The notes beneath the pieces were generated by a model, which saw only the letters and a program-made list of their open reading frames with translations, was not told the DNA's origin and ran no database searches. From Schistosoma haematobium (lineage: Eukaryota > Platyhelminthes > Trematoda > Strigeidida > Schistosomatidae), in contig NC_067197.1 in the NCBI RefSeq assembly GCF_000699445.3, forward strand, positions 10,732,152 through 10,796,151: DNA of 64,000 nucleotides, read 5' to 3'. The position numbers and the translations under genes are program-made. Shown piece by piece: positions 51,701 through 62,935 of this stretch (position 1 is the stretch's first letter; every line of letters begins with the position of its first letter).

Positions 51701-54700
51701 TCCTTGTCCAAAGACCTAGAGGTCCTGGATACTTTTATTAGTTGTCTATCCCAAATCAGTCTGAAATGTGAAGCTACAAAAAGAATTGTAATTAAAGTAA
51801 CTTACCATAGTCAAAGATCTCCAGTTTGCTGTTACAGATTCAACTATTTTCGGATGTAAACATAAGTCTAATTTGGTAAACAATTGGACATTATCCTGTA
51901 CTAGGATTCTACAACATTCTGTTACAAGTGAATTCGCTAAATTAACCTATAAAATAGAAAACAAATACAGGAAATGCCGTCACTGGGTTTGACTTATTTG
52001 CATCGAATATTAAACAAACGAAATACTATTTTGGGTCTTTGAACAAAATTGGCTTATAGTTACATTTCTTCTAATATTCTCGTTCGATATAAACAAGTTA
52101 TATCTCACTCCTTTAGGATCTTAACTCAAGCTAATTACAATAGCATTCAGCTTTTTTCAGACAAGGGAATAGAAATACTAACAGCAATAGAATAATTGAA
52201 CATACTGAATAATTTGTTCCCTTAGTTTAATTACATCTACTTAGATGTACTCTAACGTGTAAACATGAAAACTATAGGTCAGTTAACTACGGAGTTTAGA
52301 GTTGTAGAGTTTCACGACAAAAAAAATTCTACACTTGTAATATCCAAATGAGTAAAAATTTATATTTAGGATGCATCACGACTTTATGTGAGTTGCATTT
52401 CCAGAGTAAATAAATAAGTGAATTAAATCAATATAAATTTAAATAGTTACAAAAGAATAAAGCAAAGAATATTCAGTGCAATCGAAACAGGTTTGATCAA
52501 TCCGATGTCATGTCATTCCAATCAAGGTGGCTTTTTGTGAAGCAAGTTTGTGTATTTATGTGTATGTTAGTGGGTGTGAAATTAATTTTCTACTCATTGG
52601 GGTATTACAAATATATCACTAATTTGATTATTAACAATCTAGTGTAGAGTTTGTTTGAAATTTTAAACTAAGCCTTGTTAATGATACTGTAGAGTTTCAG
52701 TTAACACAACTTAACTTAACCTAATTATCTATACAACTAAAAGTGAAGATTAACTAGATACTTTGAATATTATCATAAACTGAATAATCAGACATCTTCC
52801 CATTTCATACATCCTGATCTCTTAATCAATTTGAACAAAGCAAGAACACGATTTACAAAATAACATGAATTCATCATATTTCAAGACTTCTCAGCAGCTG
52901 AAAACGGCCTGAATTTACATTATTATTAGTACGAACAGCACATACCATAATCAATAAAGTTTAGTTTGAAACAACTTAGGAAACAGAAAGAAACAACATA
53001 TTTAACATAATAATGATTATTTAGTATTTGTATGTTAAAGATGAAGTCAGATAAAGAAGAGCTTAAATTTGTAAATGAATTCACGACCTACAATCTTAAA
53101 GTAATAGGTCTGCATATGAGCTGAAATCTGATTATGATCTACAAAGGCTATCTTGAATTCTATTGTAAATCAAACGTTTTTAAACCATGTTTATTAACTG
53201 GAAATAAGAACCAACAAGTATTTTGTTTGCTAACTCAAGTTATTCCAGATAAACTTAATACTAAGAACTCTAAATGGTTGAAATTTTAATAAAATGAGTG
53301 ATAAATGATATGAACAAAACCGACCACATGAGATTTTTTTATATTTTCTGCCACAACACCAGGATCATATGGATTTGAGTAAATTTCTTCCTGTAAACGG
53401 TACCTGTGAATTATGTGATGTAACAATTCACTTTCCTCCTTGATTGAACCTGTGAATCAAAGGAACACAAATGAGAGATTAGAAAGAAATTGTGATTTCT
53501 GTGATTGATAAAAAAGTTATTGTGGAAAAAAGCTCGAAAATGCATACAAAAGCGGGATCCTAACCTACAGAGATTTGTACCTTATCAACCTACTGAGTCT
53601 TTACTTGTGAATTGATCGACTGCATAAATTGCCACATGATTGAAATTATTAAATCATTTGGTTTTACTCTAGTCTTAAAACATCCAATGTCAAAACCCCA
53701 GAGTAGGAACTTTTAGATCTTAAACAAGAAGCTGTTTCAACACTTGTAAACATGTGCCGTTTCTGAATTTTGACTCAGTTGCCCAGAGTTTCAAGATCAT
53801 TTTATACTTCCTATCCAGAGGGTTCGTTTTTTCTTCTAGAACTGAATCCTACCTAGTCTTTTTTATTAATACTGCAACTACGATTACAGTTTTTTAAATT
53901 ACTTTATGAAATGGTTGTGCTCATAAGAAGTATTGGAAGATAGTTTTTTAACTGACCTTGCGCTCAATCCATGTAAATGTCAAACCATTAATTCCAACCT
54001 TGATAACAAAATCAATCAAGTTCACATGCAAAAAAGGTACGACCCAAAGTTGAATATATGATCTTCTTATTTGAAAGCGAGTTATTCAAAAGAATATTAT
54101 GCTATGATGTTCTCCTTGTTAGTTTAAACGATCAGTTATGAGTCTTATGAAGGAATTTGCAGAAATGACCGATAATAATGAACTTACGACAGAAATAAGT
54201 ATTAAGCTTTAGCTTTCCACGGAAGCATTTCAAACGACCTCTAAGCTGTAATATTTGGCCAACATGTAAGTTGGACGACTGTTCAGTTGAAGATGAAATA
54301 GGTTGTGACTTGCATGATAACTTGATAAGTTGCTCACACAAATAATGCTGTTCAAAATCAAATGAATTTTTCGTTGTTGATAATACATTAAAAAGGTTTG
54401 AACAGCCACGACGCCATATTGTGCAGGTTATACAACCAGTCCCATCGTCCACTAAATATATTAAATAATAAATACTATTAGAGACTAATAGAATACTATT
54501 TACAGTAGACCCAACGTAGTAAGTACATACGTATTAGATTCAAGCCTTATTGGATATCAGTTTATTAATAACCAACTGCTTAGATCGGAGTTGATCAAAA
54601 TCATAAGCTTATAGCTAAGAGAAATTTTAAACTAGAATTGGAATGTTCATTCAGGAAAACTTACCCGGTATTTCATGTTAATCTGAAGTTAACTTTAGTT

Positions 54701-55514
54701 CAAGGGGATGAGGTGACTAAATTTATATATTTTTGTCATCTTTGAATTACATTTTATCTTAGATGCAATACTATTTGACTACTTAAGAAGGAGAATCCAA
54801 ATAAACCCGATCGATCGATTAAGATTTTAAGTAGAACGGTTTAAAACTAGTTTTCAAGATATTCAACCTTGTATTATTTTACACCCATTGTTTATTTTCT
54901 GTTCACTTTCATTAGTTTCTTAGTACCTTGAGTGTTTTATCGTTTTCATTTTTTCCTCCAACTGATTTCCTGATATGATTTTATGGAATAAATTGAAGCA
55001 ACACAAATTTGTGATAAGTTAAACGCTGCTTATGACCAGCTGAAAAACCATAACATAGTCTAAACTGAAATAATCAAGTGATTAATTAGGTATAGATTAA
55101 AATCCTATAATAGGATTTTTCGTTTTCTGCATAGACAGTATTGCGAAATGCAGAAAGCAACTAAAAATAAAATATCTCACTCACCGGGTACTTGGGTATG
55201 AGTTACAATCTACGGGTGACGGCTAAAGATACTACCCGGCTAACCAAACCGAAGCAGGCGAGAGAGATGGTTGAACCTCAGATTTGGAGGATAAAAGTTG
55301 AACGCCTCAATCAATAAGTTACCGTATACTTACAAAACTTTACGCAATTAATATCTTTTAAGTATTAATAACAAACTTAGTAATTAAAAATGTGAATTTG
55401 CAATGATTTGTAGCTTACAATCAACAATAAAAAATCTCTCGCGTTCGTAAACAGTGCGCACTATTCCCACAACATCAACAAACAATAGCCATCTATGACC
55501 GAGACGGAAAGGAC
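45794..55514 (-). CDS. STN1: STN1-like subunit of the CST telomere-capping complex
   Basis: Six minus-strand exons chain in phase: 55514-55419, 54451-54188, 53449-53325, 51946-51806, 48624-48441 and 45969-45794 (stop TAA), about 328 residues. The first carries LLFVDVVGIVRTVYERERFF, whose splice gives IVD-L-DDGTGCITCTIWRR, the STN1 OB-fold signature (DDxTGxIxCxxW). The fold closes with VGQILQLRGRLKCFRGKLKL. Exon 3 (HRYRLQEEIYSNPYD) matches the STN1 linker after the OB fold (compare LPxIYRxVYDQPF). The last two exons form a winged-helix-like C-terminus (KLQLIVASLIERLLIEGWIF; SLHNILHSIRQRSFPDS..ALKHLLNQLESESRIYQ). STN1 binds single-stranded telomeric DNA with CTC1/TEN1 and helps C-strand fill-in. 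The N-terminal exon (roughly 40 residues by family comparison) was not found. The 53325 donor (GTG|GTCGGT) and 48624 acceptor are the weakest junctions. Confidence 0.8.
46100..46111 (-). repeat. Target-site duplication of the RTE stub (left)
   Basis: GCATATCAAATA is repeated exactly at 46395-46406. Confidence 0.85.
46112..46394 (+). mobile_element. RTE-like 3' stub with 12-bp target-site duplication
   Basis: 283 bp corresponding to the C-terminal tail of the 15162-17162 element (CAGGAAATTAGGAAAGACGC, AACCAAGGAACACGCTGCG, AGTAGACATCAAAAAGATGA) and ending TAATTAAGTAAGTAA. Flanked by GCATATCAAATA on both sides. The coding remnant is frameshifted. It lies in the last intron of STN1, antisense to the gene. 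Confidence 0.85.
50440..50880 (+). repeat. Dispersed repeat family A, copy 2
   Basis: Longest forward copy. It has GGGTTGGGAGAGTTAGCTCT at the left, GGGCTCCAGTATCCTGAAGG and TGGATCAGACCTCTAGATTA in the middle, and TTTTGGTGCCCCTCTGTGCT near the right end. The order is inverted relative to the copy at 59865-60400. It is in an STN1 intron. Confidence 0.75.
51040..51140 (+). repeat. Dispersed repeat family A, 3' fragment
   Basis: CACAAATCAAGTGACTTGTG and GTATTTGGTGCCCCTCTGTA followed by TGTGTTCAAATAAATAAACA: only the right end of family A, immediately after copy 2. Confidence 0.7.
51525..51670. repeat. Degenerate relative of the 11360-11620 SINE
   Basis: Shares AATTGATTGAAGTTAGAAAT and, in the other orientation, CTAAACAGTCGTTTTGTTCT-like sequence with the SINE at 11.4 kb. 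The two shared parts point in opposite directions, implying rearrangement or chance similarity of one part. Confidence 0.35.
55190..55280. repeat. GC-rich repeat-like block
   Basis: CACCGGGTACTTGGGTATGA..ACTACCCGGCTAACCAAACC stands out from AT-rich surroundings and resembles GCCCGGGTGCCCAAACCGAA near 59970. Upstream of the first recognised STN1 exon on the gene's strand it would be downstream, within the intron. Confidence 0.35.
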
Positions 55515-56309
55515 CTATCAAATGAATACAGAAAATAAGAACAATAACACATTGTGAGTTATACTGAAACAAGCTGAATAAATTGAAAGATAAATGAAAC
55601 CTATTTAAAATGGATCACACAACTAAATGTACAATAGCCAGAAGGGAGAAATGTACGTCGATGGTTTAAGAACTCGACATGTAAATTGGAAATCTAATCC
55701 GACTACTAAGAATTATACAGCTACATAATATTCAGTCAGTTATCATCAGGATAGACCCTGGCACATATTTGTGTTGGCCACAGTTGACATACCACACAAG
55801 CATGATAAGATAAAAATAGCCAGAGGGAATGATGCAGAGATCGGAATTATGTATCAGTAATAAAAGTGAGAAAGACTGAACATTAAGAATATGGTTCATA
55901 AAGACAGAGAGGACAGGTATGCTGGAATTCACAATCGAGAGTAGAGCAAAGAGTGAGTTTATCTGCACCACCTAAGGTCTTTATTGACCACAGTCATAAT
56001 GCAGACCCCGACAAATTAATCTGCATCGAACATGGATCAAGCCAAGTCGGTAATTTTATGAATCGATGCATGTTTAAGCATAGCAGCACCTATTTTATTT
56101 TTAAATACGTATAAATACTACTAGAATAGGAACCAAAATAAATAAGGGCCACACGTCTAAAGAAATAAAATTGTGGAGATAGAGGAATTAGTAGGAGATA
56201 TGTATAAATAAATGAAAACAGGTGAATACGAGTAGCATTTAATAGGATAAGGTATTCGTTTAGGAAAAATACAACAGTTAAACAAGTTCCTCTCACATTT
56301 ATGAAATAA
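55515..56309. other. Upstream flank/intron of STN1, no exon recognised
   Basis: The missing STN1 N-terminal exon should lie at or beyond here on the minus strand. Open frames at 55732-55971 and 56090-56410 do not look like it. Confidence 0.35.
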
Positions 56310-57790
56310 GTGAGAAAAATTACTGTACGAGCGCTACTGACTTCTATTCTGAGCCGCGTCTGATAACAACTCAAGACACTGTGTCGCGCCGTTTCTAGGA
56401 CCCCAACCAAGGGGTCTTGGAAGACTAACAGAGGCCAATCATGTACAGCTTCCTTTCATACCGCGATACTATGTGGTGCACTGAACAACGCTCCACTTAT
56501 TTCAGCAGGTCCCAGCATCGAAAAGTAATGCACGACGTGAAATTCGCTGGGATGGCATTCGTAAGACATGTCCAAACCACCGAAGTCAGTGTTTTAAGAC
56601 GGTGACATGAACTGAATTATAGTCGCTGTGCTTGAATACATATTGCTAAACCTCTGCATTACTAGCATGGTGTGGCCACTGGATATCGGCAATTCTTTAG
56701 ACAACAGTGATCCAACACAGAGAGTCGTTTCCATCCTCAACTCGAAGAGGTCAGGTTCCACAAGCGTAGAGCAAAGCTGCTCTCACCGACGCGTTGTAGA
56801 TCCGACCTTTACAGCCAGAATAACGTCATGAAGGCGTCAATGATGGCCCAGATTGGCATAAACCAATCTGGTTCCCAGTATACGTTCATTGATCTTATCA
56901 CTCACCCTACCACCAGGATTTGCACAGCTACCCAGATACATGAACTTCTCGACTAATTCTATCTGCTCAATATGGTAGAGTGATCGCAGGTACAGACTCC
57001 TTCCAGTCTCATAAAAGCACTTTGAACTCAGAAGGTGAGAAGCACATTCTATTACTGACGGATATTAATTAAGCGCGGACTGCATGGCTCGAGTATCGCC
57101 TCACAAAAAGAAAACATTATGCGCATACACAACGTCGAAAAGTCTTTCTCCCAGTAACCGATCTAGACCACCATTACCTACATCAACTACGTCAAAGTTA
57201 AAGATTAGTCAAACCCACCTAATTCTATTGCTTGAATGAAACTGAGGTGGTTGTATGCACTTACCCTGACCCATGTTTAAACACGGAGCGTTCAAGCTGT
57301 TAATAAACTTCTCAGGCACACTCTTCCTCAACAAAACCTCATTTCTGTGCGACGGATCAAAGCTGGTCTTGATACCAATAAAAAGAACGATTGTAAGCTT
57401 GCGATATGTATGGAGGTGTTCTAGAATTTGGTGGAGAGTGAAGATATAATTAATGCATCCATGTCCTAGACGAAAAATAGCCTACTTCTTGTGAGTCAGT
57501 CTTCCACTCATTCTGGACAATCTGCTTAGCATGACAAAAGCCAATAGCTTGGAAACAACTGAAAGTAGATTTACTCCCTGATAATGGGTGTAAAAATGTC
57601 TTAGGCCCTTTAGAAAGATGGAAACGACCATCACTTTATTTCATGGTGTCGGGATACTTTATATTTCTTAGATATTTTCGAACAATTCAGTCAAAAGTAC
57701 ATCGCTATCCCTTAAAACAGCTGGAGATAAGTCATCTGGGTTCGTGGCGCTTTAGAAGTCGGAATTTTTGAAGATCTAGTTTTTTTCCAA
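56310..57790 (-). mobile_element. Antisense RTE (SR2-type) fragment, RT domain to 3' end
   Basis: On the minus strand, conceptual pieces resemble the RTE reverse transcriptase: a GHGCINYIFTLHQILEHLHT segment (about 57400-57475, where relatives have GRGC..FTLRQ), a SVPEKFINSLNA stretch (about 57290-57335) and further down KFMYLGSCANPGGRVSDKIN (about 56885-56945) near the C-terminus. Stops and frameshifts are frequent. It is the same family as the stubs at 17600, 19191 and 40080, but covers an upstream part that they lack. Confidence 0.65.
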
Positions 57791-58249
57791 GCTACCTCTA
57801 CATTGGCACACATCCCCATGACCCATAAATCCCACGACATTATCATGATAGCACAGATGCATTCATCTTTAATATTACTTGTTATATTTTTATTCAGAAA
57901 TCTACATATTTCACACATTTTTCAGTATATTTTTTTATTTTTACTAAAACTGCGCACTTTGGCGAGTTCATACGTGTTAAGGAAACTGCACTTCCGAAAA
58001 ATAAAATCAGTGACAATGGGAAGATGTTTAAAAGAACAATAAAAAGGCAGTGTGTGAAGAGTTATGAGATGCTCAAGATGCGATGGAAGATAGTGAATGC
58101 GACTGTACTATTGTGATTTGTTTTGAACCAAGTCACCTTGGATGTCCATAATTTTTATTAATTAGTGGACCAGATGCGAGAAACGTGTATCTCTTGATAC
58201 AACACATAATCGACCAGTGACTTCGTCAAGTGGAGCTTCTACCGCAGTA

Positions 58250-59650
58250 TATTTATTTATCAGCATAATCAACCACAAAGATCAGATTTCCGACTTTTAT
58301 TACGAAATTATTACTACAACAAAAACTATCAGCTTATGTCACAGTCTGCCTCTTTAGTTACATACCTTCTATGAGTGATACTAATAATAATTGTATAATA
58401 GTGTTCAACTTAGAAAATGGTAAGAAGTATGTTTGATGCGTTTTTCTGGACTATACTTCAGCTTTTGATTCTATACCAAGACAACGTTTACTTAACAAGT
58501 TAATCAGCGTCAACACTGACAGCTGGATAACCAACTGGCTATGTTCCTACCTCTCTGGAAGGGAACAGTACACTGTATTTGGAGGAAAGTGTTCAGAGTC
58601 TCTACTGTCTCATGAAGGTGTACCACAAGGAGCTGTTCTTTCACCTCTTTTTTCAATTTTTTCTGCATGATCTGCCATTTTCCACAGAAAACTTATGTGA
58701 AATATGCGGATGATCTCACTGTATGTATGCCTATCTCTTCCTCTTTACATCCCACAGAAATGAATGGGTTTTTGTCTCGTATTGATTGTTGGTCTGTTGG
58801 TAATGGTCTCATACTTAATCCGTCTAAATGTCAAGCTGTTAACTTTAGCATGAGACATGAACGGAATCTAAACACCATTTTGAGATCCCATAGTGCTTGT
58901 ACCATCGGAGACTCTTTGATAAACTCAGTGTCGAAGGTCAATTATCTTGGTGTCACCTTTTCCTCTGATCTGTCTTGGTCTTCCCACGATTTATCGTTAT
59001 CGAAGAAGATTTTCCGTCTGACCTACTACATAAAGAGGTTGCATGCTCTTGGAATTACTTGTCATTTACTCTTACAATTTGTCAATTCATGCATATTACC
59101 TATTATTCTTTACTGTTCTCCATTATTCTTTTCCGGGCTTTTGAGAAAAGTCTTTGATGTATTGCGGAGAGTGCTGAAGGCAGTTAGCAAGGTGTGTGGT
59201 GAATCTTTCGAGATCATAATTAATATGGTTGTGGATAGACATCTAAAGTCATGAAAACTCCTGGCAGGTGTTATTTTATCAGATACTAACCATCCCCTTC
59301 ACTCTTATATTTCTCCTTGTATATCTTCTGGTAGAACGAGACGTAATTACATTAAAATCTATGCACGCAAGCAAAAGTATAAAAGTTCTATAGTACCTTA
59401 CCTAGCAAATATACTCTGTGACGAACAGGTTGTTAGAGTTAACCTAGTCAACAAACTGAATTCTTAACATGTCTCTAATTTGAAAAGTTGTACAGTTTTT
59501 CAGATTTTTTTAAACCTTTTTTCCCTTTTTTGTCTTTGTCTCCGTTCTTTTTTTGTGTAAGAAACTTGTTGAAATACCCTGTGCTGAGAATTTCTATATT
59601 GTACCAAAATATAATATTGAATAAAGCCATTAATAATAATAGTAATAATC
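58250..59650 (+). mobile_element. CR1/jockey-type LINE, copy 2 (RT core to 3' end)
   Basis: RT motifs in order: FLDYTSAFDSIPRQRLLNKL (catalytic Asp, about 58450-58505), EGVPQGAVLSPLFS (about 58612-58655), then after a frameshift near 58660 KYADDLTVCMPI (YADD box, about 58690-58730), LNPSKCQAVNF, YLGVTFSSDLSW and the C-terminal tail, with an in-frame stop at 59252-59254 and readable tail beyond it to about 59466. It ends AATAAAGCCATTAATAATAA. The frameshift and stop make it non-functional. The 3' 850 bp are almost identical to 1548-2405. The 5' limit is approximate. Confidence 0.85.
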
Positions 59651-59709
59651 ACAGCAAAAAACAGGTTATTTCTAAAATACCTATAATAAAATGAATGTAG
59701 CTCGGTGTT

Positions 59710-59830
59710 AGTGTTTTACGATTGTGTCAGCAGAATGTAACGTAGAACATAGTGCATGTGTACATTGGTTCAAGCTACCATACCGCATTAACACGGCGAG
59801 ATGAAATTGTTAGGGTAAACCCCATGGTGG
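59710..59830 (-). mobile_element. Antisense RTE 3'-end stub
   Basis: GTGTCAGCAGAATGTAACGT..ATGTGTACATTGGTTCAAGC..CGCATTAACACGGCGAGATG is a diverged antisense version of the RTE (SR2-type) terminus, comparable with 26423-26574. Confidence 0.6.
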
Positions 59831-59864
59831 TAGGGTTATTAACAGTTTAGTGGGAATATAAAAG

Positions 59865-60400
59865 ATTTATTTACTTATTTATTTTAACACAGATATGGGT
59901 ACAAGGAGGCACCAAATACATATGCGTCACACAAATCTCATTCGATATGTGTGAGGGCTGTGATACTGCCCGGGTGCCCAAACCGAAGCGGGAGGTTTTC
60001 TTAGGAGGCCACACCCGGAGCCTTCGACCTAAATGTCTGATCCACAAGGCAGTGGAGCATCGTAAGGGGATACAGTCCCATAGTTGCCGGTGACCAACGA
60101 TTGGTTCATACGCCTTTTGTTCCTTCAGGATACTGGAGCCCATGTGCACCATTGGTTTGGAGTCAGGGTTTTCCAACTCCCCTAGGTGGACTCTCCATGT
60201 CCACCAACCCAGTTAAAGCGCCAGACATTCGCCTTTCATCCTCTCATTTTCGTAAACAACACCCCCGCCACGAGAAGGCAGTGAGTAGGACTTCCCTGGC
60301 AGAGACTATATACGCCTGGCCATGTGAGAGCATTTCGAGAGGGAGAGCTGACTCTCCTCACTTTCGGCCGTACCAGGGCATTTGGGGACATAGAAAAGAT
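59865..60400 (-). repeat. Dispersed repeat family A, copy 3 (antisense)
   Basis: The reverse complement of the 50440 copy over its whole length, from CACCAAATACATATGCGTCA at the left to GAGAGGGAGAGCTGACTCTC near the right. The left end gives the family's 3' tail. A small forward piece of the same tail (AAATCAAGTGACTTATGTGG) occurs at about 60893-60920. Open frames across it are repeat shadows. Confidence 0.75.
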
Positions 60401-60519
60401 TAGACATCCGAAATACAATTCAAGAATATATAAATCAGTGAAATAAAAAAATTATCAGAAATTCGGAAACCTAGAATATAGGGAAAAAAGAGTTGATGTA
60501 CCTGAGCCATTGCAAATGA

Positions 60520-60800
60520 TTTTCAATCACGTTATTCAAAATCTCTAACCACTAGTCAAGATAATCACACGGACTCCAACCAGATAGTTTGTATCTGCCA
60601 ACACTGTTTAGTCCAATTGTCACGTTTGGTTTTGCCGGCCCCATAACTTTTCCATCCTATTCCTATATCAGCTATCATCGCGCGTCGAGGCAGTCGATGA
60701 AGATTTACTACCTAATCATACTCACCTAATAATCTGCATTCAACCTCAGAATCGCTAACTTGATGGTCCCAAAATATACGAGCACAGACGCGTATTTGGA
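60520..60800 (-). mobile_element. Antisense RTE-like 3' region, degenerate
   Basis: Resembles 7290-7620 over its length (for example ATTCAAAATCTCTAACCACT versus GTTCAAAGTCTCTCACAATT, and CAACCAGATAGTTTGTATCT versus CAACCAGGTAGTCTGTACCT). No coding frame. Confidence 0.5.
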
Positions 60801-61094
60801 AAAAGAGCACACCTGTGTAAAAATCGGCTCGTCACGACCACTTAAATACTCAGGAAATATTGCAAGAGGCACAAGTAAAGCAAGCCACATACAAATCAAG
60901 TGACTTATGTGGCGCATAAGTGAAAAACAACAACTATGGAAGGATAAAATCAAAACCTTTACAATACTAGGCACTTAGCTACGAAGCCACATTGTGCCTT
61001 GCTTATAAGCTAGTTAGTGAGCAAGATTTAGTAGTTAATTTCTTGTCAAAAGCAATTATTTTGCTAACACTCACTCTTCAAAGAGGCTTCTTAC

Positions 61095-61262
61095 CATTAC
61101 CACCAACTAGTTTGATTTCTGAAAGTTCCCCCAATAACAATTGATAGTGTTCATTAGCCAAAGGATCTAATATAAGTGAAAGTGCATGAGATTGTGTTTG
61201 ATTTGCGTCTGGGAGTACTGCAGACAACCACCGACTATCATCAAGACAACTCAAGGACATCA
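61095..61262 (-). CDS. Candidate internal exon of an unidentified gene
   Basis: On the minus strand a good acceptor (TTTTGATTTTCAG at 61263) opens a 168-nt exon that ends at an ATG|GTAAGA-type donor (AATG|GTAAG at 61094). Entry and exit phases are both 1. The encoded 55 or so residues (LDDSRWLSAVLPDANQTQSH, then LSLILDPLANEHYQLLLGEL) look like a helical globular protein. No neighbouring exon was found on either side, partly because retroelements and the satellite array surround it. Family not recognised. Confidence 0.45.
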
Positions 61263-61399
61263 CTGAAAATCAAAATGAGGAACTCAGAAAATCACACCAA
61301 AAATACATTTATGAGAAATCATTCACAGCATACATATCATACAAAAAACCATGAAACATTTATTATGAGGTTATTATTAATCGTAATTTCAAGCTGATA

Positions 61400-62440
61400 C
61401 AGAAGTTTCGAGATTCTCCGGAAGTCACGAAGCTGATGCCTCTTCTAACAACCGGAACAACAAATTATTTAGGTACATAGAATGTCCGGACAATGTAGGA
61501 GACTGGAAGAACCAGTCAAATAGCAATAGAAATGAGGAGATACAAAATGGCGGTTGTATGAATAAGATAAACCCATTAGACCCAAATTCGACATAAAAGA
61601 ATGAATTCGGAAGAGAAGCTGCTGTGCTCTAATCACGAAGAAACTGCTTCGTACACTCAGAAAGTTGCTCTGATACTGTTCAAAAAGTCACGTAAAGCAC
61701 TGAAAGGATGAGAATCTCATGGACACAGAACCATCAAAGCATCCTTCAAAACAAAGGAGGGGGTCACAATGAATATTATCCAGTTTTGTGCACTCATCAA
61801 TAATAGTAATTAAAAAAAAACCAGTTTTATAAGAGGCTGTGGTCGATCATGGGGAAGTGCTCAGGAAAGGACCTGACCATCCAGATGAAAGACCTAAAAG
61901 CCAAAGCCTGGATGGACATCTGGTATGAATAAATCATGGGACAACATGGACTGAAACAAAAGGATGAGAATGGTGACAGATTTTAAAATTTATGTGTATT
62001 CAACACAATGGTTGTAGGCAACGTTATAATCACCTACAAATCCATTGACGAATCTACATGGGTCTCACCGGATAACATTATAAAGGACCTGATCAATCAC
62101 ACTTGCATCACTAAGAAACTCAGATCAATAGCAGACCTGAGCAGACAGAGAGTAGCTGACATCGATTCAGATCACCACCTGGTGGTTACCATTAAACTGA
62201 AGCTAAAGAAGCACTGGATAACTGGAGAAACAGCATTGCAATGATTCAGTACAGACTTCCTCCGAGATACTGACAAACTCAACGAATTCATGATACCTCT
62301 CTGCTATGTTTGAAGCGATTACGAGTTCACCTAGTCTGCGAACGGAACAAAGACTGTGATCAAAGACCAATAAGCTAGCTATTCTGATGCGTCCCAGACC
62401 CGGTAACCAGAGAGAGAAGTGCAAGTCCGAAACGGGGAAA
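61400..62440 (+). mobile_element. Degenerate RTE-like endonuclease domain
   Basis: Pieces in several frames resemble the apurinic-endonuclease half of the 15.2-kb family: EMRRYKMAVL (about 61530-61565), a TIKASFKTKEGVTMNIIQFC stretch (about 61730-61790), GQHGLKQKDENGDRF (about 61940-61985), ESTWVSPDNI, then DIDSDHHLVVTIKLKLKKHW (about 62158-62220), the SDHH catalytic end box, and FLRDTDKLNEF. It is broken by many stops. It matches the part missing from the 15162-17162 copy, so the two together outline the full element. Confidence 0.7.
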
Positions 62441-62629
62441 TATACCCCTCAACCAGCCAGTAGTACGAGAAATCAAAACAAGTCTAGTCGGAAATACACT
62501 CGTATAATATTGGTTTGTACACCCATTATTTGATAAATAATCAAGACAAAATCATATATATGAAAGATAATTAGTGCTTACAAATCATATGTTGAATACA
62601 GATCATATTAACTCAATAAAAAATATCGT

Positions 62630-62656
62630 ATCACAAATGATTGATCACTGGGTGCG
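62630..62656 (-). repeat. Short inverted fragment of the satellite unit at the array edge
   Basis: ATCACAAATGATTGATCACTGGGTG is the reverse complement, with one mismatch, of the CACCCAGTGATCAATCAATTGTGAT stretch inside each unit. It abuts the first forward unit, suggesting a rearranged array boundary. Confidence 0.55.
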
Positions 62657-62675
62657 CCAGTTCCCTCAAGATTAC

Positions 62676-62742
62676 AGGTACACCTTGCTGACGAGTGCCA
62701 AGTAGCACGAAACCCGGGTCCAGGGTTTCCTGTTGACTACCT
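62676..62742 (+). ncRNA. Hammerhead ribozyme, unit 1
   Basis: CTGACGA core at 62688-62694, stem II GTGC/GCAC closing the loop CAAGTA, then GAAA, short stem III CCC/GGG and the GTC cleavage triplet, and stem I ACCTTG/CAGGGT. An outer AGGTA/TACCT helix extends stem I. All core nucleotides are consensus. Stem III has no loop of its own, as in known schistosome hammerheads, which may favour dimeric or extended-context folding. Confidence 0.9.
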
Positions 62743-62935
62743 CCAACCACCATCTAATCTCAATACATAGTGCCCTCAGTGTCGAGTCACCTAGACTGGT
62801 GGCCACATTGCAACATGATCGATAGCATTCGATCTGCACTAATAGGGACTAGACAAGCATGAGATTGATCACCACCCAGTGATCAATCAATTGTGATTAC
62901 ATCTCAGTCCTACAGGAGGTTAGTCACGGCTCGGA

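Noticed and set aside
58667..59254. 195-codon open frame as a host gene
   Set aside because: It is the RT C-terminal half of a LINE: YADD box, duplicated copy at 1548-2405 and a simple-repeat tail.
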